Of a DNA stretch of 64,000 bases, positions 16,998 to 27,152 are shown piece by piece; the first letter of the stretch is position 1; every line of letters begins with the position of its first letter. The position numbers and the translations under genes are program-made. Below the pieces are notes generated by a model. It saw nothing but the letters and a program-made list of their open reading frames with translations, ran no database searches and was not told the DNA's origin. Location of the stretch: contig NZ_QUZU01000030.1 in the NCBI RefSeq assembly GCF_004682055.1, positions 1 through 64,000 of the forward strand, in the 5' to 3' direction. The DNA comes from Pseudomonas kairouanensis (GTDB taxonomy: Bacteria; Pseudomonadota; Gammaproteobacteria; Pseudomonadales; Pseudomonadaceae).

Positions 16998-17456
16998 TCA
17001 GATACCTGCAAGCACGGCGATGTCGCCCGTGCGCCACACGTTATCCACGGTCACGCGCTGGATCCGCCATTCACTGCCCTCGCGCACCAACTTGACGTCA
17101 TACCGGTTCTTCATCAGGTAATGGCGCGACGGATCGCTTTGCGGCACATGTTGCGCCTCCACCAGGGCATCCAGGCGCGCATGGCTGCCATCGAGGGTCA
17201 CCCTCGCGTTGCTCACGGAGTGGGTGGTGTCGAGTGGCCCGAGGGCCGCCGACAACGCGGCGACGATGGCGTCACGCCCTTCCAGCACCGGGTATTCGAA
17301 CCCGGCCTTCGCGGCGGCCGGGCGAAAGTCCGAGACGGCGTCGAGGGTGAATGCCGACGCGAGCAACGCCGAGTCTTTGAGGTCGATTCCCGCCGCGAAG
17401 CGATGCAGGGTGTCGATGACCGCCAATCGTTCGGCGGCTGTTTTAAGATCAGTCAT
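16998..17456 (-). CDS. SnoaL-like / NTF2-fold protein
   Basis: This 152-residue protein has the cystatin-barrel pattern of SnoaL_4-type proteins: RLAVIDTLHRFAAGIDLKDSALLASAFT at the start, then GRDAIVAAL, THSVSNARVTLDG and MKNRYDVKLVREGSEWRIQRV. Such proteins are small isomerases, dehydratases or binding modules. It is the last gene of a leftward run (SDR, VOC, saccharopine-dehydrogenase-like, SnoaL), 16 bases behind the previous gene. The start MTDLKTAAERL fits the family; the substrate is unknown. Confidence 0.8.
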   Translation of the reverse strand: MTDLKTAAERLAVIDTLHRFAAGIDLKDSALLASAFTLDAVSDFRPAAAKAGFEYPVLEGRDAIVAALSAALGPLDTTHSVSNARVTLDGSHARLDALVEAQHVPQSDPSRHYLMKNRYDVKLVREGSEWRIQRVTVDNVWRTGDIAVLAGI

Positions 17457-17472
17457 GGTGCACTTCCTGGGT

Positions 17473-18432
17473 TCAATAATCGGTAATGCGCGTGCCGCCG
17501 ATGGTCTGGGCAAAGCCCACACCGAACAGCCGAGCCGGGGTTTCAAAACCGCGGCGGCGTTCGCCAGCGAGCACGCGACGAGCTGCTTCCACGGCGGCCA
17601 GCGGGGTGTAGCTGTAGCCGTTGACGGTCTCGATCACCGAGCGCGCAACCGTGCCATCCAGGCCTGTGACTTCAGCCACGGCGCGAGCACGATGGGCATC
17701 GCGCTGGTCTTGCGTGGGGCCGTCGGGCAGTAGCGACAGGTCGCCTTCGGGGAAGGCTTCGCCGGTGATATGCACGAACATCTGGATATTCGGGATGGCG
17801 CTGGAATGCCACGCGGTGACCAAATCACCAAAGGACAGTGGCGCACACAACGCCGGGCCGTCGCCGAAGTCCAGGTGCTGCGCCGGTGCATCGGGGGTGG
17901 CAACCAGTTGCCCATCGATGCGCGCCATCACGCCGGCGCCGATGATTTCGCCGACACTCATGGCCGAGCCCCGAGACATGGCGCCAGGCACCTGCAAAGC
18001 GATTTTCAGTGACTGCGGCTGCGATACGCGGCTGGCCACATGCATGGCCAGGCAATCGGTGGGCACCACGTCCCAGCCCACGCCAGGCAGCAACATCACG
18101 TCCGCCCCGGCGCCGAGTTGCTCGGCCAGGCGGTACACGTTGATTTCGGCGGTGATGTCCAGGTAGTCGGTGCCGCTGGCGATGCAGGCGCGCATCAGGG
18201 CGTCGGCGGTTTGCGCAAAAGGACCGGCAAAGTTGAGCAGGACGTCGATGCCGTCGAGCTGGCTGGCATCCGGGGTGAATACGCGATACGGCGCGTCCAG
18301 TGCTGAAGCCAGCGCCGCCAGCCGCTCGGCGTTGCGACCGGCAAGCACCAGGTTCAGTCCGAGTTGTTTGGCGTGTGCGGCGGCCATGCGCCCGGTGTAG
18401 CCGGTGGCGCCGTAGATCATCAAGGTTTTCAT
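17473..18432 (-). CDS. Saccharopine dehydrogenase-like NAD(P)-binding oxidoreductase
   Basis: This 319-residue protein opens MKTLMIYGATGYTGRMAAAHA, a Rossmann GATGYTG motif. It continues with VLLNFAGPFAQTADALMRACIASGTDYLDITAE, the hallmark of the saccharopine-dehydrogenase-like/trans-acting enoyl reductase group. True saccharopine dehydrogenases are longer and lysine metabolism is not indicated by the neighbours. It probably reduces an enoyl or carbonyl intermediate. Its start overlaps the VOC gene stop by four bases. Confidence 0.85.
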   Translation of the reverse strand: MKTLMIYGATGYTGRMAAAHAKQLGLNLVLAGRNAERLAALASALDAPYRVFTPDASQLDGIDVLLNFAGPFAQTADALMRACIASGTDYLDITAEINVYRLAEQLGAGADVMLLPGVGWDVVPTDCLAMHVASRVSQPQSLKIALQVPGAMSRGSAMSVGEIIGAGVMARIDGQLVATPDAPAQHLDFGDGPALCAPLSFGDLVTAWHSSAIPNIQMFVHITGEAFPEGDLSLLPDGPTQDQRDAHRARAVAEVTGLDGTVARSVIETVNGYSYTPLAAVEAARRVLAGERRRGFETPARLFGVGFAQTIGGTRITDY

Positions 18433-18830
18433 GCGCTGTGCTGCCAGTTCTTGTAGACGAATTCGAGGCTGTAGCCGTCCGGGTCGAGCACGTTGGCGGC
18501 GTAGTAGTTGGGGTCGTAGTGCAGGCGCGCACCGGGGGCGCCGTTGTCGGTGGCGCCGTTCGCCAGGGCAGCGGCGTAGGCCTGTTCCACCTCGGCGCGG
18601 TTGTTGGCGACAAAGCCCACATGCACCGCCCGCCCTTGCACCACGCCTTCGCGCAGCCAGAAGAACATCCGCCCATTGGCGCCAAAGCCTTTGAGGTCCG
18701 GATGGCCGGGTGGGCCGTCCTTGCCGTCATAGTCCAGGCGTGCGGTGATGCCCAGGGGCGTCAGGGTGGCTTCGTAGAAGCGGATGGAGCGCTGAATATC
18801 ACTGACTGAAATAAACAGATGATCGAGCAT
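18429..18830 (-). CDS. VOC-family protein (glyoxalase/dioxygenase fold)
   Basis: This 133-residue protein has the vicinal-oxygen-chelate pattern MLDHLFISVSDIQRSIRFYEATL at the N terminus and YAANVLDPDGYSLEFVYKNW at the C terminus. His4 and the Glu in LEFV are candidate metal ligands. Members include glyoxalase I, ring-cleavage dioxygenases and resistance proteins; which one this is cannot be told. It sits 16 bases downstream of an SDR gene in the same operon. Confidence 0.85.
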   Translation of the reverse strand: MLDHLFISVSDIQRSIRFYEATLTPLGITARLDYDGKDGPPGHPDLKGFGANGRMFFWLREGVVQGRAVHVGFVANNRAEVEQAYAAALANGATDNGAPGARLHYDPNYYAANVLDPDGYSLEFVYKNWQHSA

Positions 18831-18846
18831 CGTGTGGCCTCCTGAT

Positions 18847-19590
18847 TCAGATGATGTAGCCGCCCGCGACTTCGAGGGTCTGGGCGTTGATCCAGCGGCC
18901 GTCTTCCGAGAGCAGCATCGCAATGACCCGCGCCACGTCTTCTGGCTCGCCAACCCGCCCGAGGGCGGTTTGCCCGGCCAGCAGGGCTTCGAACTCATCG
19001 TTCAAGCCGCCGCCCAGCTCGGTGCGGATGGCGCCGGGGGACACGGCGTTGGCGCGGATGCGTCGTTCGCCGAACTCCTTGGCCATGTAGCGGGTGAGTA
19101 CGTCCAGGCCACCCTTGAATGCAGCGTAGGGTGCAACGCCAGCGGTGGCGACGCGGGTTGTGGCACTGGTGAGGTTGACGATGCTGGCGTGTTCCTCCAG
19201 CAGCGGCAGCAGGGTTTGGGTGAGGAAAAACGGGCCTTTTAGATGCACGTTGAACAGGCCGTCGAACTGCGCCTCGGTCACCGATTGCAGCGGGTTGAAC
19301 AGGCCGTAGCCGGCGTTGTTCACCAGGCCGCTCAGGGTGTTCACGCCCCAGGTGGTGTGCAGGGCTTGCAGCACAGCGTCATGGAAGGCTGCAAAGGTGC
19401 TGACGTTGGCCACATCCAGTTGCAGCGCCACCGCCTTACCACCAGCGGCCTCGATACGCTGCACCACTGCCTGCGCCGCCTCCGGATGACGGTTGTAGGT
19501 AAGGATCACGCCATGCCCCTGGCGGGCACACAGCTCGGCGGTACTGGCGCCGATCCCGCGGCTGCCTCCGGTAATCACGATGACGCTCAT
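18847..19590 (-). CDS. SDR-family oxidoreductase
   Basis: This 247-residue classical SDR has TGGSRGIG at residues 7-14, VNNAGYGLFNPL, and the catalytic YAAFK (in VAPYAAFKGGLDVL). It is the first gene of a four-gene leftward operon with VOC, saccharopine-dehydrogenase-like and SnoaL-like genes, which suggests a short detoxification or catabolic route. An AraC gene is divergent, 129 bases away. Confidence 0.9.
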   Translation of the reverse strand: MSVIVITGGSRGIGASTAELCARQGHGVILTYNRHPEAAQAVVQRIEAAGGKAVALQLDVANVSTFAAFHDAVLQALHTTWGVNTLSGLVNNAGYGLFNPLQSVTEAQFDGLFNVHLKGPFFLTQTLLPLLEEHASIVNLTSATTRVATAGVAPYAAFKGGLDVLTRYMAKEFGERRIRANAVSPGAIRTELGGGLNDEFEALLAGQTALGRVGEPEDVARVIAMLLSEDGRWINAQTLEVAGGYII

Positions 19591-19719
19591 GGCCTACTCC
19601 ACTGTTGGAAAGTTGAGTGACCACAGTAGCCATCGCCCTACCCCGACACTCAGCCGTTCCTACTCCAATCCTGCCTGTTTCTGCTTTTTGCTTGCGCAAG
19701 CGTCGTAGGAAGGAACAGC

Positions 19720-20616
19720 ATGGCCAGCATGAATACTCAATTGATCGAACTGCGCGCCCTGGCCGCAAGCGCCGAAAACCGCCGCACCGAGACCGGCATC
19801 CCACGGGTGGCCATGGTCCAGGGGGCGATTCCGGAGCATATGCTCGCAGCGGTCTACGACCCCATGATCAACCTGATCCTGCAAGGCAGTAAGTGCATGA
19901 CCGTGGGTGATCGCACGTTGCATTACGACCCGGCGACCTATTTTGTGATGTCCATCGAGCTACCCGCCGTGGGCGTGGTGAACCCGGCGAGCAGCGGTGA
20001 ACCGTACCTGGCAGTGAGCCTGACCCTGGACCCGACCGTGCTCACCACCCTGCTCAACGACCTGCCCGCCCCCAGCGGACGCTGCGAACAGGAGGCGGGG
20101 TTTTCGGTGGCGGCCGTCACCCCTGCGTTGATGGACGCCTGGGTACGCATGCTGCGCCTGATGGGCGACCCGGTGGCGATTGCTGCATTGGCACCTGCGT
20201 ATGAACGGGAAATTCTCTACCACGTATTGCAAGGCCCCCATGGCTGGATGCTGCGCGAGATTGCCGCGCCGGATACCGCGATGGCACGGGTCAGCCGGGC
20301 GATCCAGTGGATTCGTCGTGACTTTGCCGAGCCGATCCGCGTGGAGGCACTGGCCGAGAAGGCGGCGATGAGTGTTTCGGCGTTTCACCGGCACTTCAAG
20401 GCGGTGACGAACCTAAGCCCGTTGCAGTATCAGAAACGCGTGCGGCTGTTGCAGGCGCGCACGTTGATGGTGGCCAGCGCGAGCAACGTAACCAGTGCGG
20501 CGTTTGAGGTGGGGTATGAAAGCGCAACTCAGTTCAGCCGCGATTACGCGCGGGTGTTTGGCTTGCCGCCGGCGCGGGATACGGCGCGGATTCTGGCGGC
20601 GAACAAAGGTCGGTAA
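19720..20616 (+). CDS. AraC-family transcriptional regulator (AraC_N sensor)
   Basis: This 298-residue protein has an AraC_N sensor (VYDPMINLILQGSKCMTVGDR around residue 46) and a C-terminal double helix-turn-helix with MSVSAFHRHFKAVTNLSPLQYQK and AAFEVGYESATQFSRDYARVFG. It is a paralogue of the regulator at 16.1 kb; both sit divergent to an SDR gene, so a local duplication of the module is likely. The start is at MASMNTQ or three codons later. Confidence 0.9.
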   Translation: MASMNTQLIELRALAASAENRRTETGIPRVAMVQGAIPEHMLAAVYDPMINLILQGSKCMTVGDRTLHYDPATYFVMSIELPAVGVVNPASSGEPYLAVSLTLDPTVLTTLLNDLPAPSGRCEQEAGFSVAAVTPALMDAWVRMLRLMGDPVAIAALAPAYEREILYHVLQGPHGWMLREIAAPDTAMARVSRAIQWIRRDFAEPIRVEALAEKAAMSVSAFHRHFKAVTNLSPLQYQKRVRLLQARTLMVASASNVTSAAFEVGYESATQFSRDYARVFGLPPARDTARILAANKGR

Positions 20617-20617
20617 T

Positions 20618-20707
20618 GCAGGAGGGGGCTTGCTCCCGATAGCGGTATACCAGTCAATTAATCTGTCGACTGATACACCGCTATCGGGAGCAAGCCCCCT
20701 CCCACAG
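20618..20707. repeat. REPIN (GGGAGGGGGCTTGC type)
   Basis: GCAGGAGGGGGCTTGCTCCC and its inverse near 20700 form a doublet directly after the araC stop. It lies between convergent genes (araC and the binding protein of the glycerol-type importer). Confidence 0.92.
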
Positions 20708-20745
20708 TTGCTCTGCTTCGTTTGGTAGTTAGTATTTCAAAGTGA

Positions 20746-22488
20746 CTATTTGCGCGCCGCCTCCCACTGCTTAAGCAAGTCACCGTAAGCCACGGTCTCG
20801 CCTTTTGGCTTCTCATTCGCCAGTTTCGGCTTGGGCGCGCCCGGCTGGTCGAACCAGTATTGCGCGTCACGCTCGGGGTTCATTTTCGGGCCGCACACCG
20901 GTTGCACCTTGGAGCGTTCCAGGCGCGTCATGATGGCGTCTTGCTCTTTGGCCAGGTTGTCCAGCGCTTGCTGCGGGGTTTTCTCGCCGCTGGCGGCAGC
21001 AGCGATGTTGCTCCACCACAGTTGTGCCAGGCGCGGGTAGTCCGGCACGTTGGTGCCGGTGGGCGACCATTCGGTGCGCGCCGGGCTGCGGTAGAACTCC
21101 ACCAGGCCCCCGAGTTTGGGCGCCATGTCGGTCATGGCCTGGGAGTTGATGTCGGACTCACGAATCGGCGTCAGGCCGACGATGGTTTTTTTCAGCGAGA
21201 CGGTTTTGGAGGTCACGAACTGCGCGTAAAGCCAGGCCGCGAGTTTCTGTTTCTCCGGCGTCGACTTGAGGAAGGTCCAGGAGCCTACGTCCTGATAGCC
21301 CTTTTTCATGCCCTTTTCCCAGTAAGGTCCGACCGGCGACGGCGCCATGCGCCATTTCGGCGTGCCGTCGGCGTTCACCACTGGCAGGCCCGGCTTGACC
21401 ATGTCGGCGGTAAACGCGGTGTACCAGAAGATCTGCTGGGCGATGTTGCCTTGTGACGGCACCGGGCCCGATTCGGAGAAGGTCATGCCCGCCGCTTCCG
21501 GTGGTGCGTAGGCCTTCATCCAGTCCACGTATTTTTGCGTTGCATACACTGCGGCCGGGCCGTTGGTGTCGCCGCCACGGGTGACGCTGGAGCCCACCGG
21601 GTGGCAGTCCTCCACGCGAATGCCCCACTCGTCCACCGGCAAGCCGTTGGGCAAGCCCTTGTCGCCGCCACCGGCCATGGAGAACCAGGCATCGGTGAAG
21701 CGCCAGCCCAGGGACGGGTCTTTCTTGCCGTAGTCCATGTGCCCGTAGATGCGCTTGCCGTCGATTTCCTTGACGTCTTCGCTGAAGAACTTAGCGATGT
21801 CTTCATAGGCTGACCAGTTCACCGGTACGCCCAGTTCATAGCCGTACTTTTCCTTGAACTTGGCTTTGAGGTCGGCACGCTCGAACCAGTCGGCGCGGAA
21901 CCAGTAGAGGTTGGCGAACTGCTGGTCGGGCAGCTGGTAAACCTTGCCGTCGGGACCTGTCGTAAAGGAAATGCCGATAAAGTCCTTCAGGTCCAGGGTC
22001 GGCGAGGTGTAGTCCTTGCCTTCATTGGCCATCAGATCGGTGAGGGATTCGGTCTTGCCGTAACGCACATGTGTGCCGATCAAGTCAGAGTCGTTGACCC
22101 AGCCGTCATAGATGTTCTTGTCCGACTGCATCTGGGTTTGCAGCTTTTCCACCACGTCGCCTTCCTGCAGCAGGTCGTGAGTGAGCTTGATCCCGGTGAT
22201 TTCACTGAAGGCCTTGGCCAGCACCTTGGATTCGTACTCGTGGGTGGTGAGGGTTTCTGACACCACGTTGATCTTCATCCCACGGAACGGCTCCGAGGCC
22301 TTGATAAACCACTTGAGTTCTTCAAGCTGCTGCTCGGCCGTGAGGGTGGAGGGTTTGAATTCGCTGCCGATCCATTTTTTTGCGGCATCTTCATACGCAT
22401 CGGCCCAGGCCGAGGCGCTCAAACCGCTGAGGGCCAATACGGCGGCCAATGAAATGCTATGTCGCAGCTTATTGTTCTTATTCAACAT
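20746..22488 (-). CDS. ABC transporter substrate-binding protein, GlpV-like
   Basis: This 580-residue periplasmic protein has a signal peptide cut after SASAWA. The mature part begins DAYEDAAKKWIGSEF and includes ISEIT-like binding-protein repeats and long aromatic loops. Such very large binding proteins, in an operon with two ATPases, two permeases and a DUF2160 protein, match the GlpSTPQUV glycerol importer of Rhizobium. The start is certain: CAGGAGGT lies five bases before ATG 22488. A REPIN separates it from the upstream membrane genes and may allow its message to accumulate separately. Glycerol or another small polyol is the best substrate guess. Confidence 0.85.
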   Translation of the reverse strand: MLNKNNKLRHSISLAAVLALSGLSASAWADAYEDAAKKWIGSEFKPSTLTAEQQLEELKWFIKASEPFRGMKINVVSETLTTHEYESKVLAKAFSEITGIKLTHDLLQEGDVVEKLQTQMQSDKNIYDGWVNDSDLIGTHVRYGKTESLTDLMANEGKDYTSPTLDLKDFIGISFTTGPDGKVYQLPDQQFANLYWFRADWFERADLKAKFKEKYGYELGVPVNWSAYEDIAKFFSEDVKEIDGKRIYGHMDYGKKDPSLGWRFTDAWFSMAGGGDKGLPNGLPVDEWGIRVEDCHPVGSSVTRGGDTNGPAAVYATQKYVDWMKAYAPPEAAGMTFSESGPVPSQGNIAQQIFWYTAFTADMVKPGLPVVNADGTPKWRMAPSPVGPYWEKGMKKGYQDVGSWTFLKSTPEKQKLAAWLYAQFVTSKTVSLKKTIVGLTPIRESDINSQAMTDMAPKLGGLVEFYRSPARTEWSPTGTNVPDYPRLAQLWWSNIAAAASGEKTPQQALDNLAKEQDAIMTRLERSKVQPVCGPKMNPERDAQYWFDQPGAPKPKLANEKPKGETVAYGDLLKQWEAARK

Positions 22489-22534
22489 AGAGACCTCCTG
22501 GTTAATTTCAAAAAGAGCTACAGCCGCCACACCC

Positions 22535-22634
22535 TGTAGGAGCGAGCTTGCTCGCGAAGCACGCAAGGACAACGCGTTGAATCAGGGTGCACGCGTTATC
22601 GTTGGCGGTTTTCGCGAGCAAGCTCGCTCCTACT
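22535..22634. repeat. REPIN (GTAGGAGCGAGCTTGC type) inside an operon
   Basis: TGTAGGAGCGAGCTTGCTCG and its inverse near 22630 enclose a roughly 50-base core. It lies in the gap between the DUF2160 gene and the binding-protein gene of one leftward operon, as REP elements do between malE and malF in enteric bacteria. Confidence 0.92.
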
Positions 22635-22646
22635 GGGGAAGCAGCA

Positions 22647-22922
22647 CTAGCCCCAGCGCATCACACTCAACAGCCATACCAGGGACAGCGCGGACGCCAC
22701 CCAGATGCTCCAGTCGGTAACGCCGATCACCAGCAAATGCAGGTAAGCGCTGCCGAGAAGACCGATAAACAAGCGATCACCACGGGTGGTGCTGATCGGT
22801 AAAAAACCGCGCCGGGGGATGCTCGGCGAACGCAGTTCCCAAGTGGTCATGCCCGCCAGAATCAGGGCGATGCCGCCAAAGAACAGTGCAGTGGGGGTGG
22901 TCCAGGCCATCCATTCCATCAT
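22647..22922 (-). CDS. DUF2160 small membrane protein, GlpU-like
   Basis: This 91-residue protein has two or three hydrophobic segments (about 7-27, 50-68, 71-88) and a conserved-looking loop SPSIPRRGFLPISTTRGDR. It matches the DUF2160 family found only with GlpPQ-type ABC permeases, where GlpU is thought to assist the complex in the inner membrane. It lies eight bases after the GlpQ-like permease gene. Its presence is the strongest sign that the importer is of the Glp type. Confidence 0.82.
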   Translation of the reverse strand: MMEWMAWTTPTALFFGGIALILAGMTTWELRSPSIPRRGFLPISTTRGDRLFIGLLGSAYLHLLVIGVTDWSIWVASALSLVWLLSVMRWG

Positions 22923-22930
22923 CGATTCCT

Positions 22931-23731
<801 letters not shown>

Positions 23732-23741
23732 GTTGGCGGCC

Positions 23742-24604
<863 letters not shown>

Positions 24605-24608
<4 letters not shown>

Positions 24609-25702
24609 GGCTGCACCTCCAGCAGGTAGTCGTCGGCGTAGAGCATCAGCCATTGCGCGGGGAAGCTGATGGACGCCCTGCCGTCGGGTACCGGTTTGTC
24701 TTCGGCCAGGCGCACTTTCAACGGGGCGCCGTCAAGGTTGAGGGTCATGATCTTGTAGGTGCCAAGGTCTTCCAGGTGTGTGACGTCGGCTTGCAGGGCG
24801 TCGGGGTTGTACTCGTCCCAGACGTGGATAAATTCCGGGCGGATGCCCACCTGCAGTGTCGTGTAGTCCGTCTCGCTGAGGCGTTGCTGCAAGGCCTGGG
24901 ACAGCGGCAGATGGGTATTGGCAAAACGCACCCCACCCGCCTCGGCCTGCACTTCGATCAGATTCATCCCAGGGCTGCCGATGAAATAGCCGACAAAGGT
25001 GTGACTGGGTCGTTCGAACAGCTCGCGCGGGGTGCCGAACTGCACGATCTGCCCGCCGTACATCACCGCGATCTTGTCGGCGAAGGTCGAGGCCTCCAGC
25101 TGATCGTGGGTGACGTAGACCATGGTGATGTTGAACTGCTCGTGGATCTGCTTGAGCTTGCGCCGCAGTTTCCACTTCAGGTGCGGGTCGATCACGGTGA
25201 GCGGTTCATCGAACAGGATCGCCGACACGTCGTCGCGCACCAGGCCACGGCCCATGGAGACTTTCTGTTTTTCGTCGGCGGTGAGGTTGCGGGCTTTCTT
25301 GTTCAGCAGGTTTTGCAGGTCAAGGACTTCGGCGATTTCCTGCACCTTGCTGTGAATTTTCGCCTCGGCCATGCCCTGGTTTCGCAGGGGGAATGCCAGG
25401 TTATCGAACACGGTCATGGTGTCGTACACCACCGGGAACTGGAACACCTGGGCGATATTGCGTTTTTCCGGAGTGAGGTCGTTGACCACCTTGGCATCGA
25501 ACAGCACTTGGCCTTCGGACGGGCTCAGCAAGCCGGAGATGATATTGAGCAAGGTCGACTTGCCGCAGCCGGACGGCCCCAGCAAGGCGTAGGCCCCGCC
25601 CTGCTCCCAAATATGATTCATTGCGCGTATGGCGTAGTCCTCAGGGCCGCTAGGCGTAGGGCTGTAACTGTGGGCCAGGTTCTGCAAATGGATCTCGGCC
25701 AT
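24605..25702 (-). CDS. ABC transporter ATP-binding protein, GlpT-like
   Basis: This 365-residue ATPase has Walker A GPSGCGKST and Walker B VSAILFDEPLTVIDP, followed by an H-loop YVTHDQLEA and a C-terminal TOBE-like regulatory domain from about residue 240. The signature region reads NLTADEKQKVSMGRGL instead of LSGGQ, a divergence also seen in Glp-type paired ATPases. It is the second of two tandem unlike ATPases, as expected for a GlpS/GlpT pair. It overlaps its neighbours at both ends. Confidence 0.87.
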
Positions 25703-26796
25703 CAGGCAACCCTCGCGACACGGCGCCCGGGGGCCTGGACCAAGCGGCCCTGGCCATCGAACACAAAGAGTTTATGGGTGGGGATGTACACGCGAATCGG
25801 CGCATCGACGTCGTACTCGTGCACGCCGGGCAGGTGCAACACCAGCAGGAAGTGCTCGCTGCGCACATGCAGGAAGGTTTCCGAGCCACTGATCTCGGCC
25901 ACCTCCACGGTGACGGCCAGTTCCAGGTCATCGTCGTTGCTGGGCACCAGGCTGATGTGGCTGGGGCGCACGCCAAAGCGGAACTCGCCTTCGCCGATGG
26001 GGCGCAAATCGACGTTCAGCGGGAAGTGCACGAAATTGGCAAAGCTGACTTCGTTGCCGCTGATACGCCCTGGCATCAGGTTGATCGGCGGCTCGGAAAA
26101 CAGCTCGGCGGCCAGCACGGTCTGCGGTTGGTGGTAGACCTCGGCGGCCTTGCCGCTCTGGATCACCCGGCCTTCGTGGAGGATGGTGGTGGTGCCGCCC
26201 AGGGCCAGGGCTTCGTTGGGTTCGGTGGTGGCGTAGATGGCGATGGTATGGCGCGCCTTGAACAACTCGCGCATTTCCTGACGCAGTTCTTCGCGCAGTT
26301 TGTAGTCCAGGTTCACCAGGGGCTCATCGAACAGGATCAGTTCGGCGTCTTTCACCAGGGCCCGAGCCATGGCCGTGCGTTGCTGCTGGCCGCCGGACAG
26401 CTCCAGCGGGTGGCGCTGCAGGAACTTCTCGATGCGCAGCATCCTGGCGGTTTCCAGCACCTTGCTCTGGATGACCTCCTTAGCCACACCGGCCTGGCGC
26501 AACGGCGAGGCGATGTTCTCGAACACGGTCATGGTGGGGTAGTTGATGAACTGCTGATACACCATCGACACGTTGCGCAGGCGTACCGGCTTTTGCGTGA
26601 CGTCCACGCCATTCATCAGGATGCGGCCGCTGTCGGGTTTGTCCAGGCCGGCCATCAGGCGCATCAGGCTGGTCTTGCCCGACAGGGTGCGGCCGAGCAA
26701 CACGTTGAAGGAACCGGCTTCGAAACGCAGGGTGGCGTCGTCAATCCAGGTTTGCCCTTCTACGACGCGGGAGACATGTTCCAGGGTCAATGACAT
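25702..26796 (-). CDS. ABC transporter ATP-binding protein, GlpS-like
   Basis: This 364-residue ATPase has the Walker A loop GRTLSGKTS, the signature LSGGQQQRTAMARAL, Walker B LILFDEPLVNLD and a TOBE-type C-terminal domain. After Walker B the usual H-loop His is replaced: IYATTEPNEAL stands where most have VTHDQxEA. With the diverged signature of its partner this suggests asymmetric ATP sites. It is the first gene of the operon; the start MSLTLEHV has AAAGGT nine bases upstream and a sigma-54-type promoter 46 bases before it. Confidence 0.87.
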   Translation of the reverse strand: MSLTLEHVSRVVEGQTWIDDATLRFEAGSFNVLLGRTLSGKTSLMRLMAGLDKPDSGRILMNGVDVTQKPVRLRNVSMVYQQFINYPTMTVFENIASPLRQAGVAKEVIQSKVLETARMLRIEKFLQRHPLELSGGQQQRTAMARALVKDAELILFDEPLVNLDYKLREELRQEMRELFKARHTIAIYATTEPNEALALGGTTTILHEGRVIQSGKAAEVYHQPQTVLAAELFSEPPINLMPGRISGNEVSFANFVHFPLNVDLRPIGEGEFRFGVRPSHISLVPSNDDDLELAVTVEVAEISGSETFLHVRSEHFLLVLHLPGVHEYDVDAPIRVYIPTHKLFVFDGQGRLVQAPGRRVARVA

Positions 26797-26841
26797 GACA
26801 CGACCTTTTTTATTATTGGAATGAATCTGGCCATTCGTCAG

Positions 26842-26857
26842 AGCGAGTTTCGTGCCA
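26842..26857 (-). promoter_or_regulatory. Sigma-54 promoter for the Glp-type ABC operon
   Basis: Read leftward, the sequence is TGGCACG-AAAC-TCGCT. This matches the -24/-12 consensus TGGCACG-N4-TTGCW with one mismatch and keeps the essential GG and GC at correct spacing. It lies 46 bases upstream of the first ATPase gene. The adjacent divergent gene encodes a sigma-54 activator with an intact GAFTGA loop. Confidence 0.75.
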
Positions 26858-26900
26858 AAACGCCAAGGGCTTGATGTGTAAGGAAATGGGGGAAACGGGA

Positions 26901-26969
26901 TGTTCGGGAGTGAACACTTCGGGTGAACAACTGAACAGTTGCGGGGTTGACAATGAACAGTTCTGAACA
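26901..26969. promoter_or_regulatory. Cluster of TGAACA repeats, likely activator-binding sites
   Basis: TGAACA occurs at 26911, 26924, 26932, 26954 and 26964, and an inverted TGTTC at 26901. CAACTG-AA-CAGTTG at 26928-26941 is a perfect dyad. The cluster lies about 45-110 bases upstream of the -24 element, where enhancer sites of sigma-54 activators usually lie, and next to the activator gene itself. Confidence 0.6.
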
Positions 26970-26993
26970 ACACTCTCACGACCAACACAGGAC

Positions 26994-27090
26994 AAATGTG
27001 GGAGCGGGCTTGCTCGCGAATGCGGTAGATCAGTCAATGCACCTGGTGACTGACAGTCCGCTTTCGCGAGCAAGCCCGCTCCCACATTTT
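26994..27090. repeat. REPIN (GTGGGAGCGGGCTTGC type)
   Basis: AAATGTGGGAGCGGGCTTGC and its inverse near 27085 form a doublet in the divergent spacer, 62 bases before the activator start. Most other elements in the window are between convergent genes or inside operons, so this position is atypical. Together with the sigma-54 site and the TGAACA cluster it fills the 356-base gap. Confidence 0.92.
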
Positions 27091-27152
27091 GATCCGGTTT
27101 CAATCGTTGGATTGTGCAAGGCCCCCATAACAATAAAAACGAAGGTCGCCCC

